From Marinicella algicola (GTDB lineage: Bacteria; Pseudomonadota; Gammaproteobacteria; Xanthomonadales; Marinicellaceae), in NCBI RefSeq assembly GCF_028401385.1, contig NZ_JAQOMR010000001.1:2172501-2236500 (forward strand): DNA of 64,000 nt, written 5' to 3'. Shown in pieces: positions 16,924-26,713 of the stretch. The position numbers were made by a program, and so were the translations under genes. Position 1 is the stretch's first letter. Every line of letters begins with the position of its first letter. The notes below the pieces were generated by a model. It did no database searches. It was given only the letters and a program-made list of their open reading frames with translations, and had not been told where the DNA came from.

Positions 16924-18259
16924 TCAACGCAAATAGGCCTCGGCCGGTGAGCGATAGGCGGTATGACCGAAAGCAACCGCCATGGTGCTGGCGGGTTCCA
17001 GGTCGAAGCCGGACAGAAACCGGTCGAAAGGTGCCAGATAGACCTCTGAAAGAGTGCCTTGCGCCGCGGCATCAGGCATCATCGCTGGACGAGTGGCGGT
17101 CGCCAGTCGTGCCAGACGCGGTGGCACGTTCGCATAATCGCCTTCACTTCCAATTTCGAGACCCGCCGGAGCGACATGAAGCTCAGCCTGCGTTTGGTTT
17201 TCGATACGAAAGCGCCCGTCCCAGACCGCCCACGCCCCCGGCCCTATCTCGATGTGCGGCAATTCGCGACCTTCGCGCAGCACAAAAACTTGTCCGCGGT
17301 TATTTTCAAAAAGGCAGCGCCCGGCTGTCATGCGGGTTCCATGCGGGGCCGCACAGACCACCATAACGCGCTCAAGTACAGAGCGGCCCGGACCATAGGC
17401 CAGGCCGCCAATCGCGGGGATCAGAAGATTGAGCAGATAGCGCGCCGGAGCCGGATCTTCGAGAAGCCGTTTACCATCAAGCCGGGCAACGCCGCCGACA
17501 TGGATCGTGGCCGCGGCGCTAAAAGGTCTGCCGCCTTGCGGAAACCGCTGCGCGCTCCCGTGCGGCAGTCCCGGCCTGGACAGCCAGTTTTTCAACAGCT
17601 GCGCCAATGGCCTGGCGTGTGCGCACACGTTCAAAATGTGTGTCGTCATTGCTGGGGTCATCAATCCATGACAGCCCGTGCGCCTGAAGAAAGCGGCGGA
17701 TCGCGCCGCGGCCGACCTGCAGAAAAGGCCGCACGACCCACATACGGCCTTCGATCAGGGTCTTCTCCGCCATTCCCGTTGCCAGCGCCGACGCGCTGCG
17801 TGCGCGCCGCATGGCAAAGGTCTCGGCCTGGTCGTCCAGCGTGTGGGCCACGGCGATAACATCAGCCCCGCAGCGCTCTGCTTCACCGCATAACAGCCGA
17901 TAGCGGGCATGGCGCGCTGCAGCCATCAGTCCCGAAAGCGGCTTGGGCGCATCCCAAAGCACCGTTTCATGGGCAATTCCGCGCAGGGCGCACCCGCCTG
18001 AAACCCATGCTGCTTCGTCGGCCGCTTCGGCACGAAGCCCGTGATTGACGGTCACAGCCGACAGCCGGACATCGCTTCTGCCCGAGACCAATCTCGCCAC
18101 ATCGAGCGCAGCAAGAAGACCGATCGAATCACCGCCACCGGAGACGGCAACGAGAACATGACAGCCCTTTTTCAAGGTAAGGAGAAATTCATGTGCCGCA
18201 CGAAGAGGGGTGCTGGCGGGCAAAGCATCGGCAAAAGGCACATGCGCCTGCGTCAGCAT
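16924..18259 (-). CDS. tilS: tRNA(Ile)-lysidine synthase
   Basis: Modifies C34 of the tRNA(Ile) that reads AUA, using ATP and lysine; essential. The N-type ATP-pyrophosphatase loop is VAVSGGGDSIGLLAALD, followed by VNHGLRAEAADEA, AVAHTLDDQAETF and FLQAHGLSWIDDPSNDD. The second half (KRLLEDPAPARYLLNLLI to HTAYRSPAEAYLR) is in another frame. The break is at about 17520 in the run of four T on the coding strand. Repaired length about 445 residues. Its ATG overlaps the cpoB stop by seven bases, so the two are coupled. Confidence 0.92.
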
Positions 18260-19067
18260 CCGTTGGCCGAAAGTTCCGCGCTTGCCTTTGTCAGAACAGC
18301 CTGTGCGGCATCGGGATAGCGCACCGGAACTTCAGAGAAGGTGGCGCAGGCAGCATCGCTATTGCCCATGCCAGCCAGAGACTGACCAAGCTTCAGCAGC
18401 ATTTCCGGCGCCTTGTCGGATGTGCCGTAAGCCTTGTAGGCATTCAGGAAGGTCTTCGCTGCTTCATTGTATTTTTGCTGGGCCAGCATCGATTCTGCCG
18501 AGCCAGAAGCTCGCATCGGGAATCAGCGGGCTGTTGGGATAGCTCAGCACAAACTCGCCGAACGCATCTTCGGCCTGCTGATAATCACCCGAGAGAATGA
18601 GATTGTAGGCTACATTGTAAAAGGCGGCATCATTGCTGCCGCTCCCGGCGGCCCCGGGCAGGTCGCCGGGCATTGTCGCATCGTTCATTGCGCTGTCTGG
18701 CATCGGCGGCGGGTTGTCGATCGATGCAGCCTCATTGTCGAGCCCGTTGTCAGAAGACGCAGGCGCAGAAGGTGCCGACATGCCGCTTTCGAGATCCTGC
18801 AGGCGGAATTCCATATCCTCCTGCAATTTGCGAATTCGCTCTTCCATCTGCAGCATCTGGAAGCTCAAATCCTCAACCTGGCCGTTGAGACTCCTGATCT
18901 GCTCCTCAAGCTGCATGATTCGCATGGCAGGATCGCTTGCCTGCACCTGCACGGTTTGCGGCGAAACTCCACTCTTTGCCGGGAAAACCGAAAAGCCGGC
19001 CGCACCCGCATTTGTCTGCAAGCCCAAAAGGCAGAGCCCGCCAGCAGACATAGAAATGCTTTTTCAT
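18253..19067 (-). CDS. cpoB: Cell division coordinator CpoB / Tol-Pal system protein YbgF
   Basis: Periplasmic protein that links Tol-Pal outer-membrane constriction to peptidoglycan synthesis. The start at 19067 gives a signal-peptide-like MKKAFLCLLAGSAFWA; after a shift the body continues with the coiled coil RIMQLEEQIRSLNGQVEDLS, KLQEDMEFRLQDLE, a Ser/Ala/Pro linker and tetratricopeptide repeats (AFYNVAYNLILSGDYQQAED, YNEAAKTFLNAYKAY). Frame breaks near 19040-19060 (signal region) and 18500 (WLG to ESMLAQQ). Length about 270 residues. It follows pal in the conserved tol-pal block. Confidence 0.88.
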
Positions 19068-19181
19068 AATCCTTTTCCCAAAAAACTGTCCCTGAACCCT
19101 ATAAAACAGACTTGTCTCTCCTCGGACACGCTGTTTCAGGCCATATTTAGATCAAAACGCAGTTTGTTGCACTGCAGGCAC

Positions 19182-19209
19182 AAAAAAACCGGCACGAAGC
19201 CGGTTTTTC
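19182..19209 (-). terminator. Rho-independent terminator after pal
   Basis: On the minus strand AAACCGGC, loop TTCGT, GCCGGTTT followed by T residues, starting about 20 bases after the pal stop. It separates tolQ-pal from cpoB-tilS, although some read-through is likely. Confidence 0.9.
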
Positions 19210-19227
19210 TCGATCGATATAGCCGGA

Positions 19228-19770
19228 TCAGCTTCCGGCGCCACGCAGCACCGTGACAGTGCGGCGGTTCTGAGACCAGCAGGAAATGTTGTCGCAGACG
19301 GCGACAGGCCGTTCCTTGCCATAGGAAATGGTCGAGAGCCGGTTTGCCGGAATGCCCCGTGACACGAGATAGTTTTTGGTTGCCGTGGCGCGGCGTGCAC
19401 CGAGCGCAAGGTTATATTCGCGCGTGCCGCGCTCGTCGGCATGGCCGTCAATGCGGATCGAATAGTTGGTGTAGCGCTGCAGCCACTGGGCCTGCTTGTC
19501 GAGCGTCTGGGCAGCAATCGGGGTGATCGCGGCAGAATCCGTCTCGAAATAGACCGTATCGCCGACATTGAGATCGAAATCCTGCACGCTGCCCGCAGAA
19601 GCGACGCCTGCATTGGCACCCGCCATGCCCTGGCCGCTGCCCGGCAGGTTATCCTGCTTGGATGCGCAGCCTGCAAGGCCCAGCGCCAGGACCGCGCACA
19701 GCGCCACAGCAGCGGATCTCATCGCCTTCTTTCTGGAAAGGCCTTCAATTCCAAGCATAGCTCGGCTCAT
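19228..19770 (-). CDS. pal: Peptidoglycan-associated lipoprotein Pal
   Basis: Outer-membrane lipoprotein that binds peptidoglycan and TolB. The 180-residue frame has a signal peptide with the lipobox LGLAGCAS, a short Gly/Ala linker, then the OmpA-like domain with VYFETDSAAITPIAAQTLDK, IDGHADERGTREYNLALGAR and RLSTISYGKERPVA. Start at 19770 has AAGGAG upstream; a second ATG at 19722 is possible and gives a shorter signal peptide. It is intact, and a clear terminator follows. Confidence 0.97.
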   Translation of the reverse strand: MSRAMLGIEGLSRKKAMRSAAVALCAVLALGLAGCASKQDNLPGSGQGMAGANAGVASAGSVQDFDLNVGDTVYFETDSAAITPIAAQTLDKQAQWLQRYTNYSIRIDGHADERGTREYNLALGARRATATKNYLVSRGIPANRLSTISYGKERPVAVCDNISCWSQNRRTVTVLRGAGS

Positions 19771-19976
19771 TACCGCTCTCCTTCAAGCGTTCCAATAAAA
19801 TGCCCGACACAGGGAAATCGGATCGAATACGCTAATACAAATTGCAGTCCGACCGGCTGCGCACCGCTGAAAGCGGGCCGATCGACCTTTCCCAATCACC
19901 TACCAAATCGCCGTTAATACCCCTGAACAAAGGTCGTTAACGAACGATGAAGCGGGTACTAAATCCACCCGCGCCG

Positions 19977-21283
19977 CTATTCAAGAAGCGGCGACCAGGC
20001 CGGGTCCGACGCGAAATCGGGTGTCGAAACGCGTTGCTCGTTATAACCCGTCAGGTCGATGGAATAAAGGTGCGGGCCTCCCTCACCGGCATTCTGGCGG
20101 AAGAACATCAAAACACGGCCGTTCGGCGCCCATGTTGGCCCTTCATTGTGGAAGCCCGTGGTCAGGATCTCGCTCGCCGCTACCGTCCGGTTTCATCACC
20201 CCGATCGAGAATTTACCCCGGATTGCTTGGTGAAAGCGATCAGATCACCACGCGGAGACCATACCGGTGTCGAATAGCTGCCATCGCCAAACGAGATTCG
20301 CTGCTGGTTCGAGCCGTCCGCATTCATGACATAAAGCTGCTGGCGTCCGCCGCGATCGCTTTCGAACACAATCCGGTTACCGTCCGGCGAATAGGACGGC
20401 GATGTGTCGATTGCATTGGTGCTGGTCAGCCGTGTTGTCGCGCGGGTTCTGAGGTCCATTGTGTAAATATTGGCATTGCCATCCTGCTGCAGGCTCATGA
20501 CGATGCGCTGACCATCGGGTGAAAACCGCGGCGCAAAGGTCATGCCCGGGAAATTGCCGACAACTTCGCGCTGACCGGTCTCCAATTGCAGAAGATAGAC
20601 GCGCGGCTGATCGTTTTCATAGGACATGTAGGTGACTTCCTGCCGGTTCGGCGAGAAGCGTGGCGTCAGCACCATATAATCACCGTTGGTCAGCATCCGG
20701 ACATTGTAGCCATCCTGGTCCATGATCGCGAGCTGGCGCTTGCGGTCGGTCTTCGGTCCGCTTTCCGATACGAAGACGATGCGGCTGTCGAAATAGCCCT
20801 GTTCGCCCGTCAGTGCCTGATAGATAGAGTCAGCAATGATATGGGCGACACGGCGCCAGTTGTCAGGCTGGGTGTAGAATTGCTGACCAATGATCTGCTG
20901 GCCGGCATAGGTATCCCAGAGCCGGAACTCGGAGCGCAGCCGGCCATCCGCCTCGCGGGTGACACGGCCGACGACCAGAGCCTCGGCGTTGATCAACTGC
21001 CAGTCCTGAAACCGCGGGGTCTGGTCCGGGTCGTTGATCTGCTGAATGAAAGCGGAGCGATCCACCGCCTTGAACAGGCCGGAACGCTGAAGGTCAGCGG
21101 CAATCACCCCGAAATATCCGCACCCAGACCGTCATCCGATATGAAATCCGTAATCGCGATCGGCAGCGGTTGAACATTGCCGCGCGAAATATCGATCTCA
21201 ACCAGCGCATTGGCCGGTGCCACGAAGATAAGGCCGAGGCCGGCCCAGGCGACAGAGAGAAATACAAGACAGCGTTTGAGCAT
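19977..21283 (-). CDS. tolB: Tol-Pal system beta-propeller protein TolB
   Basis: Periplasmic protein of the Tol-Pal complex. About 435 residues when repaired. The signal peptide is [20 protein letters not shown] with cleavage near APANA, then an N-terminal domain ([20 protein letters not shown]) and a six-bladed propeller with repeats [64 protein letters not shown]. Two breaks, near 21115 and 20215; after the second, [19 protein letters not shown] and the ending [13 protein letters not shown] follow. Preceded by tolA and followed by pal, as in all relatives. Confidence 0.94.
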
Positions 21284-21354
21284 GACAGGTCAGGCCTTTC
21301 AGCGTTGATTGCGACGGTCTGATGCGGAGCGCTCCGCAGTCCTCCGGTTAGTCT

Positions 21355-22444
21355 TCAGAGCATCTGGCTCGGATCAAAGTTCACGATAACTTCGCTCCAG
21401 GCGTCATATTTTTCGGGCGGAAGTTGGACGAAAGGGAAGATTTCAGCACGGCACGGCGTGCGCCTCCGGCCAGAATACGCCGTGCGCTCTCACTTCCACC
21501 GGTTGCCGTCACCTCGGGCGTACCGACAATCGCACCGGATGGATCAAGCTTCATCTGTATGCGTATGCGAACACCCTCCGCACCGTCAAGCCCGGCGAGG
21601 ATCGACCAGTTGCGCTGGATCTGCCCGCGCAGTGCGTCAAGCTCGCTCTGCGAGAGCTGCGCGCCTGGCGACGAACGCTGGGTACCAAGCGCCGCCGGCG
21701 TTTCGCTACGCTGTGCGCCGCCCCCGGTTGCTTCGGTCCGGTTCAAAGTGCCGCAATGTCATCGACATTGAAGTCGTCCTGCTCTGTCGAGGCCGTTGTC
21801 TGGCTGTCGGTGCGCGGTGCTTGCGCCGTGCGGGTCTCACGCAATGCCGGCTGCTGCGGCCTACGGGTCGGCAGTGGTGCCTGCTCCGGAAACGCGAGTT
21901 CGGGTTCCGCAGGCGCTTCGGGTGCGGGCTCGGGCGGAAGGGCTTCCTCCGGTTCCGGCACCGGGGCGGGCTCGGGCGTTTCGACCGCTTCAGGCTCGGG
22001 CGTCGGCTCAGGGGCCGGTGTGGGTTCGGGTGCGGGCTCCGGCCGTTCGGCCGGCGCTGGCATGGGCGGCGGTGCTTCGGCGGCATCTTCCTGCGGCTGG
22101 GGCGGGGTCTCATCAGCCGAGGGCGTGGGCAGCACAGCCTGCTCCTGCTCGATCTCGTCTGGAGCCGCATCAGGCGCGGTGTTCAGATCAATCTCGTTTT
22201 CACCGATATTTTGCGCATCGTCCACCCGATCTTGCCGCCGCGTCGGCAACGGCGCGGCGATTTCGGCAAGTTCGGCATCCTCATCGCCCTGCTGCACCTG
22301 CGTGATATCCTCAATCGGGATCAGCGTCACCGGCAGGGCATCGACATCAGCCACTTCCATCGAAGGCGGCGAGCCAAGCAGAAACACTGCCCAGCCGATG
22401 ACCAGACAGTGCAGAACAAAAGAAATGGCGATGCTGCGCGTCAT
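21355..22444 (-). CDS. tolA: Cell envelope integrity protein TolA
   Basis: Inner-membrane protein that spans the periplasm and connects TolQR to Pal and TolB. One membrane segment at the N-terminus (SIAISFVLHCLVIGWAVFLL), a long low-complexity region rich in Pro, Glu and Ala (about residues 85-200, with PEPAPEPTPAPEPTPEPE), and a C-terminal domain LSQSELDALRGQIQRNWSIL and MKLDPSGAIVGTPEV. Two breaks, near 21745 and 21440; after the second, repair gives PFVQLPPEKYDAWSEVIVNF and the stop at 21355. The plus strand opposite shows a long Gly/Ser-rich open frame that is only a shadow. Confidence 0.9.
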
Positions 22445-22453
22445 GGCGAAAGA

Positions 22454-22906
22454 TCAGCTATCCTGTTCCTGCAGGGTGACCAGCCCGATATTCTTGAAAC
22501 CCGCTGCTGAAATCCGCGCCATCACCCGCATTACCGTGCCGTAATCGGCGTTGGCATCGCCGCGCACATAGATGCGTTCGCTGTAGCCCGTAGTGGCAAT
22601 CGCCTCGAGCTTCGGTACGATCTCGTCAATCCCGATCTCCGTTTCCTGCAGGAATATCTGGCCTTCGGGGTTCACCGAAACGGTAATCGGCTGTGTATCG
22701 GAATTCATCGCCTGCGCCTGGGTCTCCGGCAGGTCGATCGGAACACCGACGGTCATCATGGGTGCGGCAACCATGAAGATGATCAACAGCACCAGCATGA
22801 CATCGACAAGCGGCGTCACATTGATTTCGCTGACGGGGCCGCGGCGGGCACGCCTGCGTCCGCGGCGACTGCCGCCTGCTGCCCCTGTTCCCGTGGACAT
22901 TCCCAT
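22454..22906 (-). CDS. tolR: Tol-Pal system protein TolR (biopolymer transporter ExbD/TolR family)
   Basis: Inner-membrane stator partner that uses proton flow with TolQ. The start at 22906 (MGMSTGTGA) has GGGAG upstream. A basic N-terminus RRGRRRARRGPVSEINVTPL leads into the single membrane segment with the proton-carrying Asp in LVDVMLVLLIIFMVAAPMM. The periplasmic domain follows (ITVSVNPEGQIFLQETEIG to GFKNIGLVTLQEQDS). 150 residues, normal length, intact. Confidence 0.96.
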   Translation of the reverse strand: MGMSTGTGAAGGSRRGRRRARRGPVSEINVTPLVDVMLVLLIIFMVAAPMMTVGVPIDLPETQAQAMNSDTQPITVSVNPEGQIFLQETEIGIDEIVPKLEAIATTGYSERIYVRGDANADYGTVMRVMARISAAGFKNIGLVTLQEQDS

Positions 22907-22925
22907 ATCGCAATCTCCCTTCCGC

Positions 22926-23645
22926 TTATTCCGCAGCCGGGCGCGACTGGAGCTTCTCGTCGATCTGACGCGACAGGATCGCGGCAAACTCGTCGGCAAA
23001 ACCTTCCATGCGACCGACAAGCTTGCCGCTGTCGGCGGCGAACTTGTTGTAGGCAACAACGGCGGGAATGGCCGCCACCAGGCCGATGGCGGTTGCCAGC
23101 AGCGCTTCGGCGATGCCGGGAGCGACAACAGCAAGGTTGGTCGATTTCGAACCGGCAATCGCCTGGAACGAGGTCATGATGCCGACCACCGTGCCGAACA
23201 GGCCGATAAAGGGCGCGGCCGAACCGGTGCTGGCCAGAAAGCCGAGGCGGGCTTCAAGCTTCTCAGATTCGCGCTGAATGGCGACATCCATCGCCTTTTC
23301 AACGCGCATCTGCAGACCGACCGGCGCGCGCGCGCCGCGCTCGAATGATTTTTCCACTCGCGCATGGCGGCGACAAAAACCGCGGACATGCCGGAGGTCT
23401 TGCGATCCGAAAGATCTCGAATAGAGTTTCTCCAGCGAGGTGCCCGACCAGAAGGCATCCTCGAACTGGTTATAGGCGCGGCGTTCCTTGTTGTAGGCGA
23501 TGATCTTCTCGATCACAATCGCCCACGTCCAGACCGAGGCGGCGATCAGACCAATCATGACCAGTTTGACGATCATGCCGGCCTGCAAGAAAAGCGCCAG
23601 CAGGCCGACATCGGCGTGTGCTGCTTCCAACCCAAGCTGTTCCAT
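22926..23645 (-). CDS. tolQ: Tol-Pal system protein TolQ (MotA/ExbB family)
   Basis: Inner-membrane proton channel subunit with three membrane segments: AGMIVKLVMIGLIAASVWTW, GSAAPFIGLFGTVVGIMTSF and AIGLVAAIPAVVAYNKFAA. Start MEQLGLEAA at 23645. Between about 23350 and 23410 the frame reads FGSQDLRHVRGFCRRHARV, while the neighbouring frame gives SDRKTSGMSAVFVAAMREW as in other TolQ. So there are two compensating one-base shifts that leave the gene open but garble about 20 residues in the cytoplasmic loop. About 239 residues. Confidence 0.94.
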   Translation of the reverse strand: MEQLGLEAAHADVGLLALFLQAGMIVKLVMIGLIAASVWTWAIVIEKIIAYNKERRAYNQFEDAFWSGTSLEKLYSRSFGSQDLRHVRGFCRRHARVEKSFERGARAPVGLQMRVEKAMDVAIQRESEKLEARLGFLASTGSAAPFIGLFGTVVGIMTSFQAIAGSKSTNLAVVAPGIAEALLATAIGLVAAIPAVVAYNKFAADSGKLVGRMEGFADEFAAILSRQIDEKLQSRPAAE

Positions 23646-23973
23646 GTGACGTAAGTCCTTGAATATATGGGCCCGGTTGACCGGGCGGGTACAGTTAGAG
23701 CCGCCTGCGAGACAGAATTCAGATGACGAGGAGATTGGCAGAAGCACGCATATTAGCTCCATCTCGTATAGAAACGTGGTGAAACCTAGGCAAACCGGCC
23801 TGAAATCCCGCATATCACATCAAACATGATTATGGTTAACACCCGGTTACCGGCGGACCGAAAGCCCCTGAAAACCATGGCAGCAAGCCACAATCACACA
23901 CCCCGCAGCGCGGTGGCCAAATTCCTTCACATAATACTCATGTTTTATCAAGCCCGGCGGCAGACCAGCAGGC
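23646..23973. other. Intergenic region between ybgC and tolQ
   Basis: About 330 bases with no gene that I can support. It holds TTAACCAT (in TTATGGTTAACACC, about 23830-23843), a half site like those bound by CtrA in alphaproteobacteria, which is only suggestive. Likely contains the tolQ promoter. No terminator for ybgC was clear. Confidence 0.45.
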
Positions 23974-24438
23974 CTACGCGCCCTTTGCCTCAAGCAATGT
24001 CCGGGCCAAGTCATCCGGCATGCGCCGGGCGCGGCCATGCCTGTTGATCACAACCACGGTGACGGTCGCTGTGGTCAAAAGCACGCCACCAGCGGCAATC
24101 GACTGTTCCAACACCATACGCGCACCGGTCGCTTTTATCGTCCGAGTCCGGATTTCGAGGATGTCATCCATATGCGCCGAACGGACAAATTTCAGATCCA
24201 TGTGGTGAACCGCGAAGGCGAGCCCCTCCTCATCAATCGTATGCAGCGTGTGCTGCTCGACACCGTGGCAGCGCAGATAGTCTGTCCGTCCGCGCTCAAG
24301 AAAATGCAGGTAGCGTGCGTGATAGACGATGCCTGAAAAATCGGTATCCTCATAATAGACCCGCTGGTGCAGACAATGTTCACCGCCTTCAAGCCTGCCG
24401 CTCAAATCCGGTACATTTCCGCCACTTTTGTCTGTCAT
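23974..24438 (-). CDS. ybgC: Tol-Pal-associated acyl-CoA thioesterase YbgC
   Basis: 4-hydroxybenzoyl-CoA thioesterase family protein at the head of the tol-pal cluster; a hot-dog fold enzyme that hydrolyses short acyl-CoA or acyl-ACP and may act on phospholipid synthesis. The 154-residue frame has the catalytic Asp in VYYEDTDFSGIVYHARYLHF, then ERGRTDYLRCHG and MDLKFVRSAHMDDILEI. Intact. In other Rhizobiales ruvCAB lies immediately upstream; here the upstream side is the divergent sqdB. Confidence 0.93.
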   Translation of the reverse strand: MTDKSGGNVPDLSGRLEGGEHCLHQRVYYEDTDFSGIVYHARYLHFLERGRTDYLRCHGVEQHTLHTIDEEGLAFAVHHMDLKFVRSAHMDDILEIRTRTIKATGARMVLEQSIAAGGVLLTTATVTVVVINRHGRARRMPDDLARTLLEAKGA

Positions 24439-24566
24439 CTCAAACCTCGTCTCGTCGTTTTGCGTCTTGTCCTAGTCCAGTGCAAGATGGCTTCGCAATG
24501 ACGAAAGCAAGACTGGAAAGATCTCTGGGCGGCATTCGCAGAGATTGCGTAAAAAACATTGCATTT

Positions 24567-24584
24567 ATGTCATACTGCTATCGG
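24567..24584 (+). promoter_or_regulatory. Possible Pho box upstream of sqdB
   Basis: ATGTCATACTGCTATCGG matches two copies of the PhoB half site CTGTCAT spaced 11 bases apart: six of seven positions in the first copy, four of seven in the second. It lies about 46 bases before the sqdB start. Sulfolipid is known to replace phospholipid under phosphate limitation in rhizobia, so regulation by PhoB is plausible, but the second half site is weak. Confidence 0.35.
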
Positions 24585-24630
24585 TTAGCACCGAATTTCA
24601 CTGCATGATAAAACGGATCGGAGTGGCTCC

Positions 24631-25850
24631 ATGAAAATTGCGGTTATGGGCGGAGACGGGTTCATCGGATGGCCAACGTCGCTGCATCTGTCAGATGCCG
24701 GACACGAAATCCATATCGTCGACAACCTGTCGCGGCGCTGGATCGACACCGAGCTCGGTGTTCAGTCGCTAACCCCGATGGACTCCATTCAGGAGCGCAC
24801 ACGCATCTGGCACGCGGAAACCGGTCGCCGGATCCACTTCCATCTCATCGACCTCGCCAAGGACTACGAAATCCTGAAACAGTGGCTGGCCGATGAAAAA
24901 CCGGACGCCATCATTCATTTCGCCGAACAGCGCGCGGCTCCTACTCGATGAAATCCGACCGCCACAAGAACTACACGGTCGACAACAATGTGAGCGCGAC
25001 GCACAACCTGCTGAACGCGCTGGTCGAGATCGGCCTTGACGCCCACGTCATCCATCTCGGCACGATGGGCGTCTACGGTTACTCTACCGTGGGTGCGGCA
25101 ATCCCGGAAGGTTACCTGCCGGTCGATATCGAAGCGACCACGGGCGAGAAGGTCAGCCAGGAAATCCTCTATCCTTCGAACCCCGGTTCGATCTACCACA
25201 TGACCAAGTGTCTGGATCAGCTGCTGTTCGCCTTCTATGCCAAGAATGACGGCCTTCGGATCACCGACCTGCATCAGGGCATTGTCTGGGGCACCCACAC
25301 CGAGCAGACCAAGCGCCACGAACAGCTGATCAACCGCTTCGACTATGACGGCGATTACGGCACGGTGCTGAACCGTTTCCTGATTCAGGCGGCGATCGGC
25401 TATCCGCTGACCGTCCACGGTGTCGGCGGCCAGACCCGCGCCTTCATCCACATTCAGGATTCGGTGCGCTGCATCGAGCTTGCGCTCAACAACCCGCCGG
25501 AGAAGAACGCCCGTGTGGAAATTTTCAACCAGATGACCGAAACCCACAGGGTCCGCGATCTGGCCAAGATGATCTCGGACATGACCGGCACCGAGATCGC
25601 CTGGCTGCCCAATCCGCGCAAGGAAGCGCCGGAAAACGACCTGATCGTCAAGAACGACAAGTTCCTGTCGCTCGGCCTCAACCCGACGACACTGAAGGAA
25701 GGCCTTCTGGGAGAGATCGTCGATATCGGCAAGAAATACGCCTATCGCGTTGATCGCAAACGCGTGCCGGCCGTTTCCGCCTGGACCAAGGACATTGCCA
25801 CGAAGATCAATCGCGATCCCGAAGGCAACTCGCTGAAGTCGGTTTCGTAA
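24631..25850 (+). CDS. sqdB: UDP-sulfoquinovose synthase
   Basis: NAD-dependent SDR enzyme that makes UDP-sulfoquinovose from UDP-glucose and sulfite, the head group donor of the sulfolipid SQDG. MKIAVMGGDGFIGWPTSLHL is the nucleotide-binding start. Then VDNLSRRWIDTELG, IHFAEQRAAP, HLGTMGVYGYSTVG (active Thr) and YHMTKCLDQLLF (Tyr-x3-Lys). About 405 residues. One frame break near 24943: after AAP the expected YSMKSDRHKNYTVDNNVSA is one base away. First gene of the sqdB-D-C operon. Confidence 0.95.
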
Positions 25851-25853
25851 TTG

Positions 25854-26713
25854 ATGCCAGACCCCTCACATGAAGGCGTCCGCCGCAGCGCGGACGCCAA
25901 GGCTCCGTTTGCCTTCGTCACACTGGTCACCAATGCCGATTACGCCATGGGCGCGCTTGCGCTTGCGCGTTCGATCTTCCTGAGCGGCACGCCGGCAGAC
26001 GTCGTCGTGCTTCATACCGGCGGCACGCCTGAAGAAAGCCTGAAACAGCTTGAGGATATCGGCTGTCGTATGATCGGGGTCGATCATCTGCCGCTTTCAG
26101 ATGCCTTCAACGCTCGCCATGCCCGGCGCGAAGTCCACGACAATGCGCCCTTCACCAAGGGCCGCAAGCCGGACTTCCACACCCCACTCGACAATTTCTG
26201 CAAACTGCGGCTCTGGCAGCTTGTGGAATACCACGCGGCCGTATTCATCGATGCCGACGCGATCGTGCTGAAGAATATCGACAAGCTGTTCTTTTATCCG
26301 GAATTTTCCGCAGCTCCCAATGTGTACGAGAGCCTCGCCGACTTTCACCGGCTGAATTCCGGCGTATTCGTCGCCCGCCCTGACATGGCCACCTTCGATG
26401 CCATGCTGGAGACACTTGATGCCCCGGAGGCCTTCTGGCGGCGGACCGACCAGACCTTTCTGCAGGATTTCTTTCCCGACTGGCACGGCCTTCCTGTGTT
26501 CATGAACATGCTGCAATATGTCTGGTTCAATCTGCCGGAACTGTGGAACTGGTCCGATATCGGCATTCTGCATTACCAGTATGAAAAGCCGTGGGAAGAC
26601 GAACATCCCAAGGCGGAGGCGCTGAAACCGCTGATCGATCTCTGGTGGGCCTATTTCGACGGCGACCAGATCCCGGATATCACAACGCTCGAGAACCCGA
26701 AAAACCGGCATGA
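25854..26713 (+). CDS. sqdD: Glycosyltransferase of sulfolipid synthesis (GT8-like)
   Basis: A glycogenin-like retaining glycosyltransferase thought to transfer sulfoquinovose to diacylglycerol in Rhodobacter and Sinorhizobium. VTLVTNADYAMGALALARS begins the Rossmann-like fold, DFHTPLDNFCKLRLWQL follows, then the DxD motif in AVFIDADAIVLKNIDKLF and HRLNSGVFVARPD. About 286 residues. The open frame runs past its end, but one added A near 26703 gives NPKKPA and a TGA that overlaps the sqdC ATG (ATGA), so I set the end there. Confidence 0.88.

Noticed and set aside
21756..22544. A Gly/Ser-rich plus-strand open frame that looks like a secreted repeat protein
   Set aside because: It is the complement of the Pro/Glu-rich part of tolA; the repeats follow from that composition.
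24631..25850. Two separate short epimerase genes
   Set aside because: The two frames together make a single full-length SqdB with one broken codon between them.
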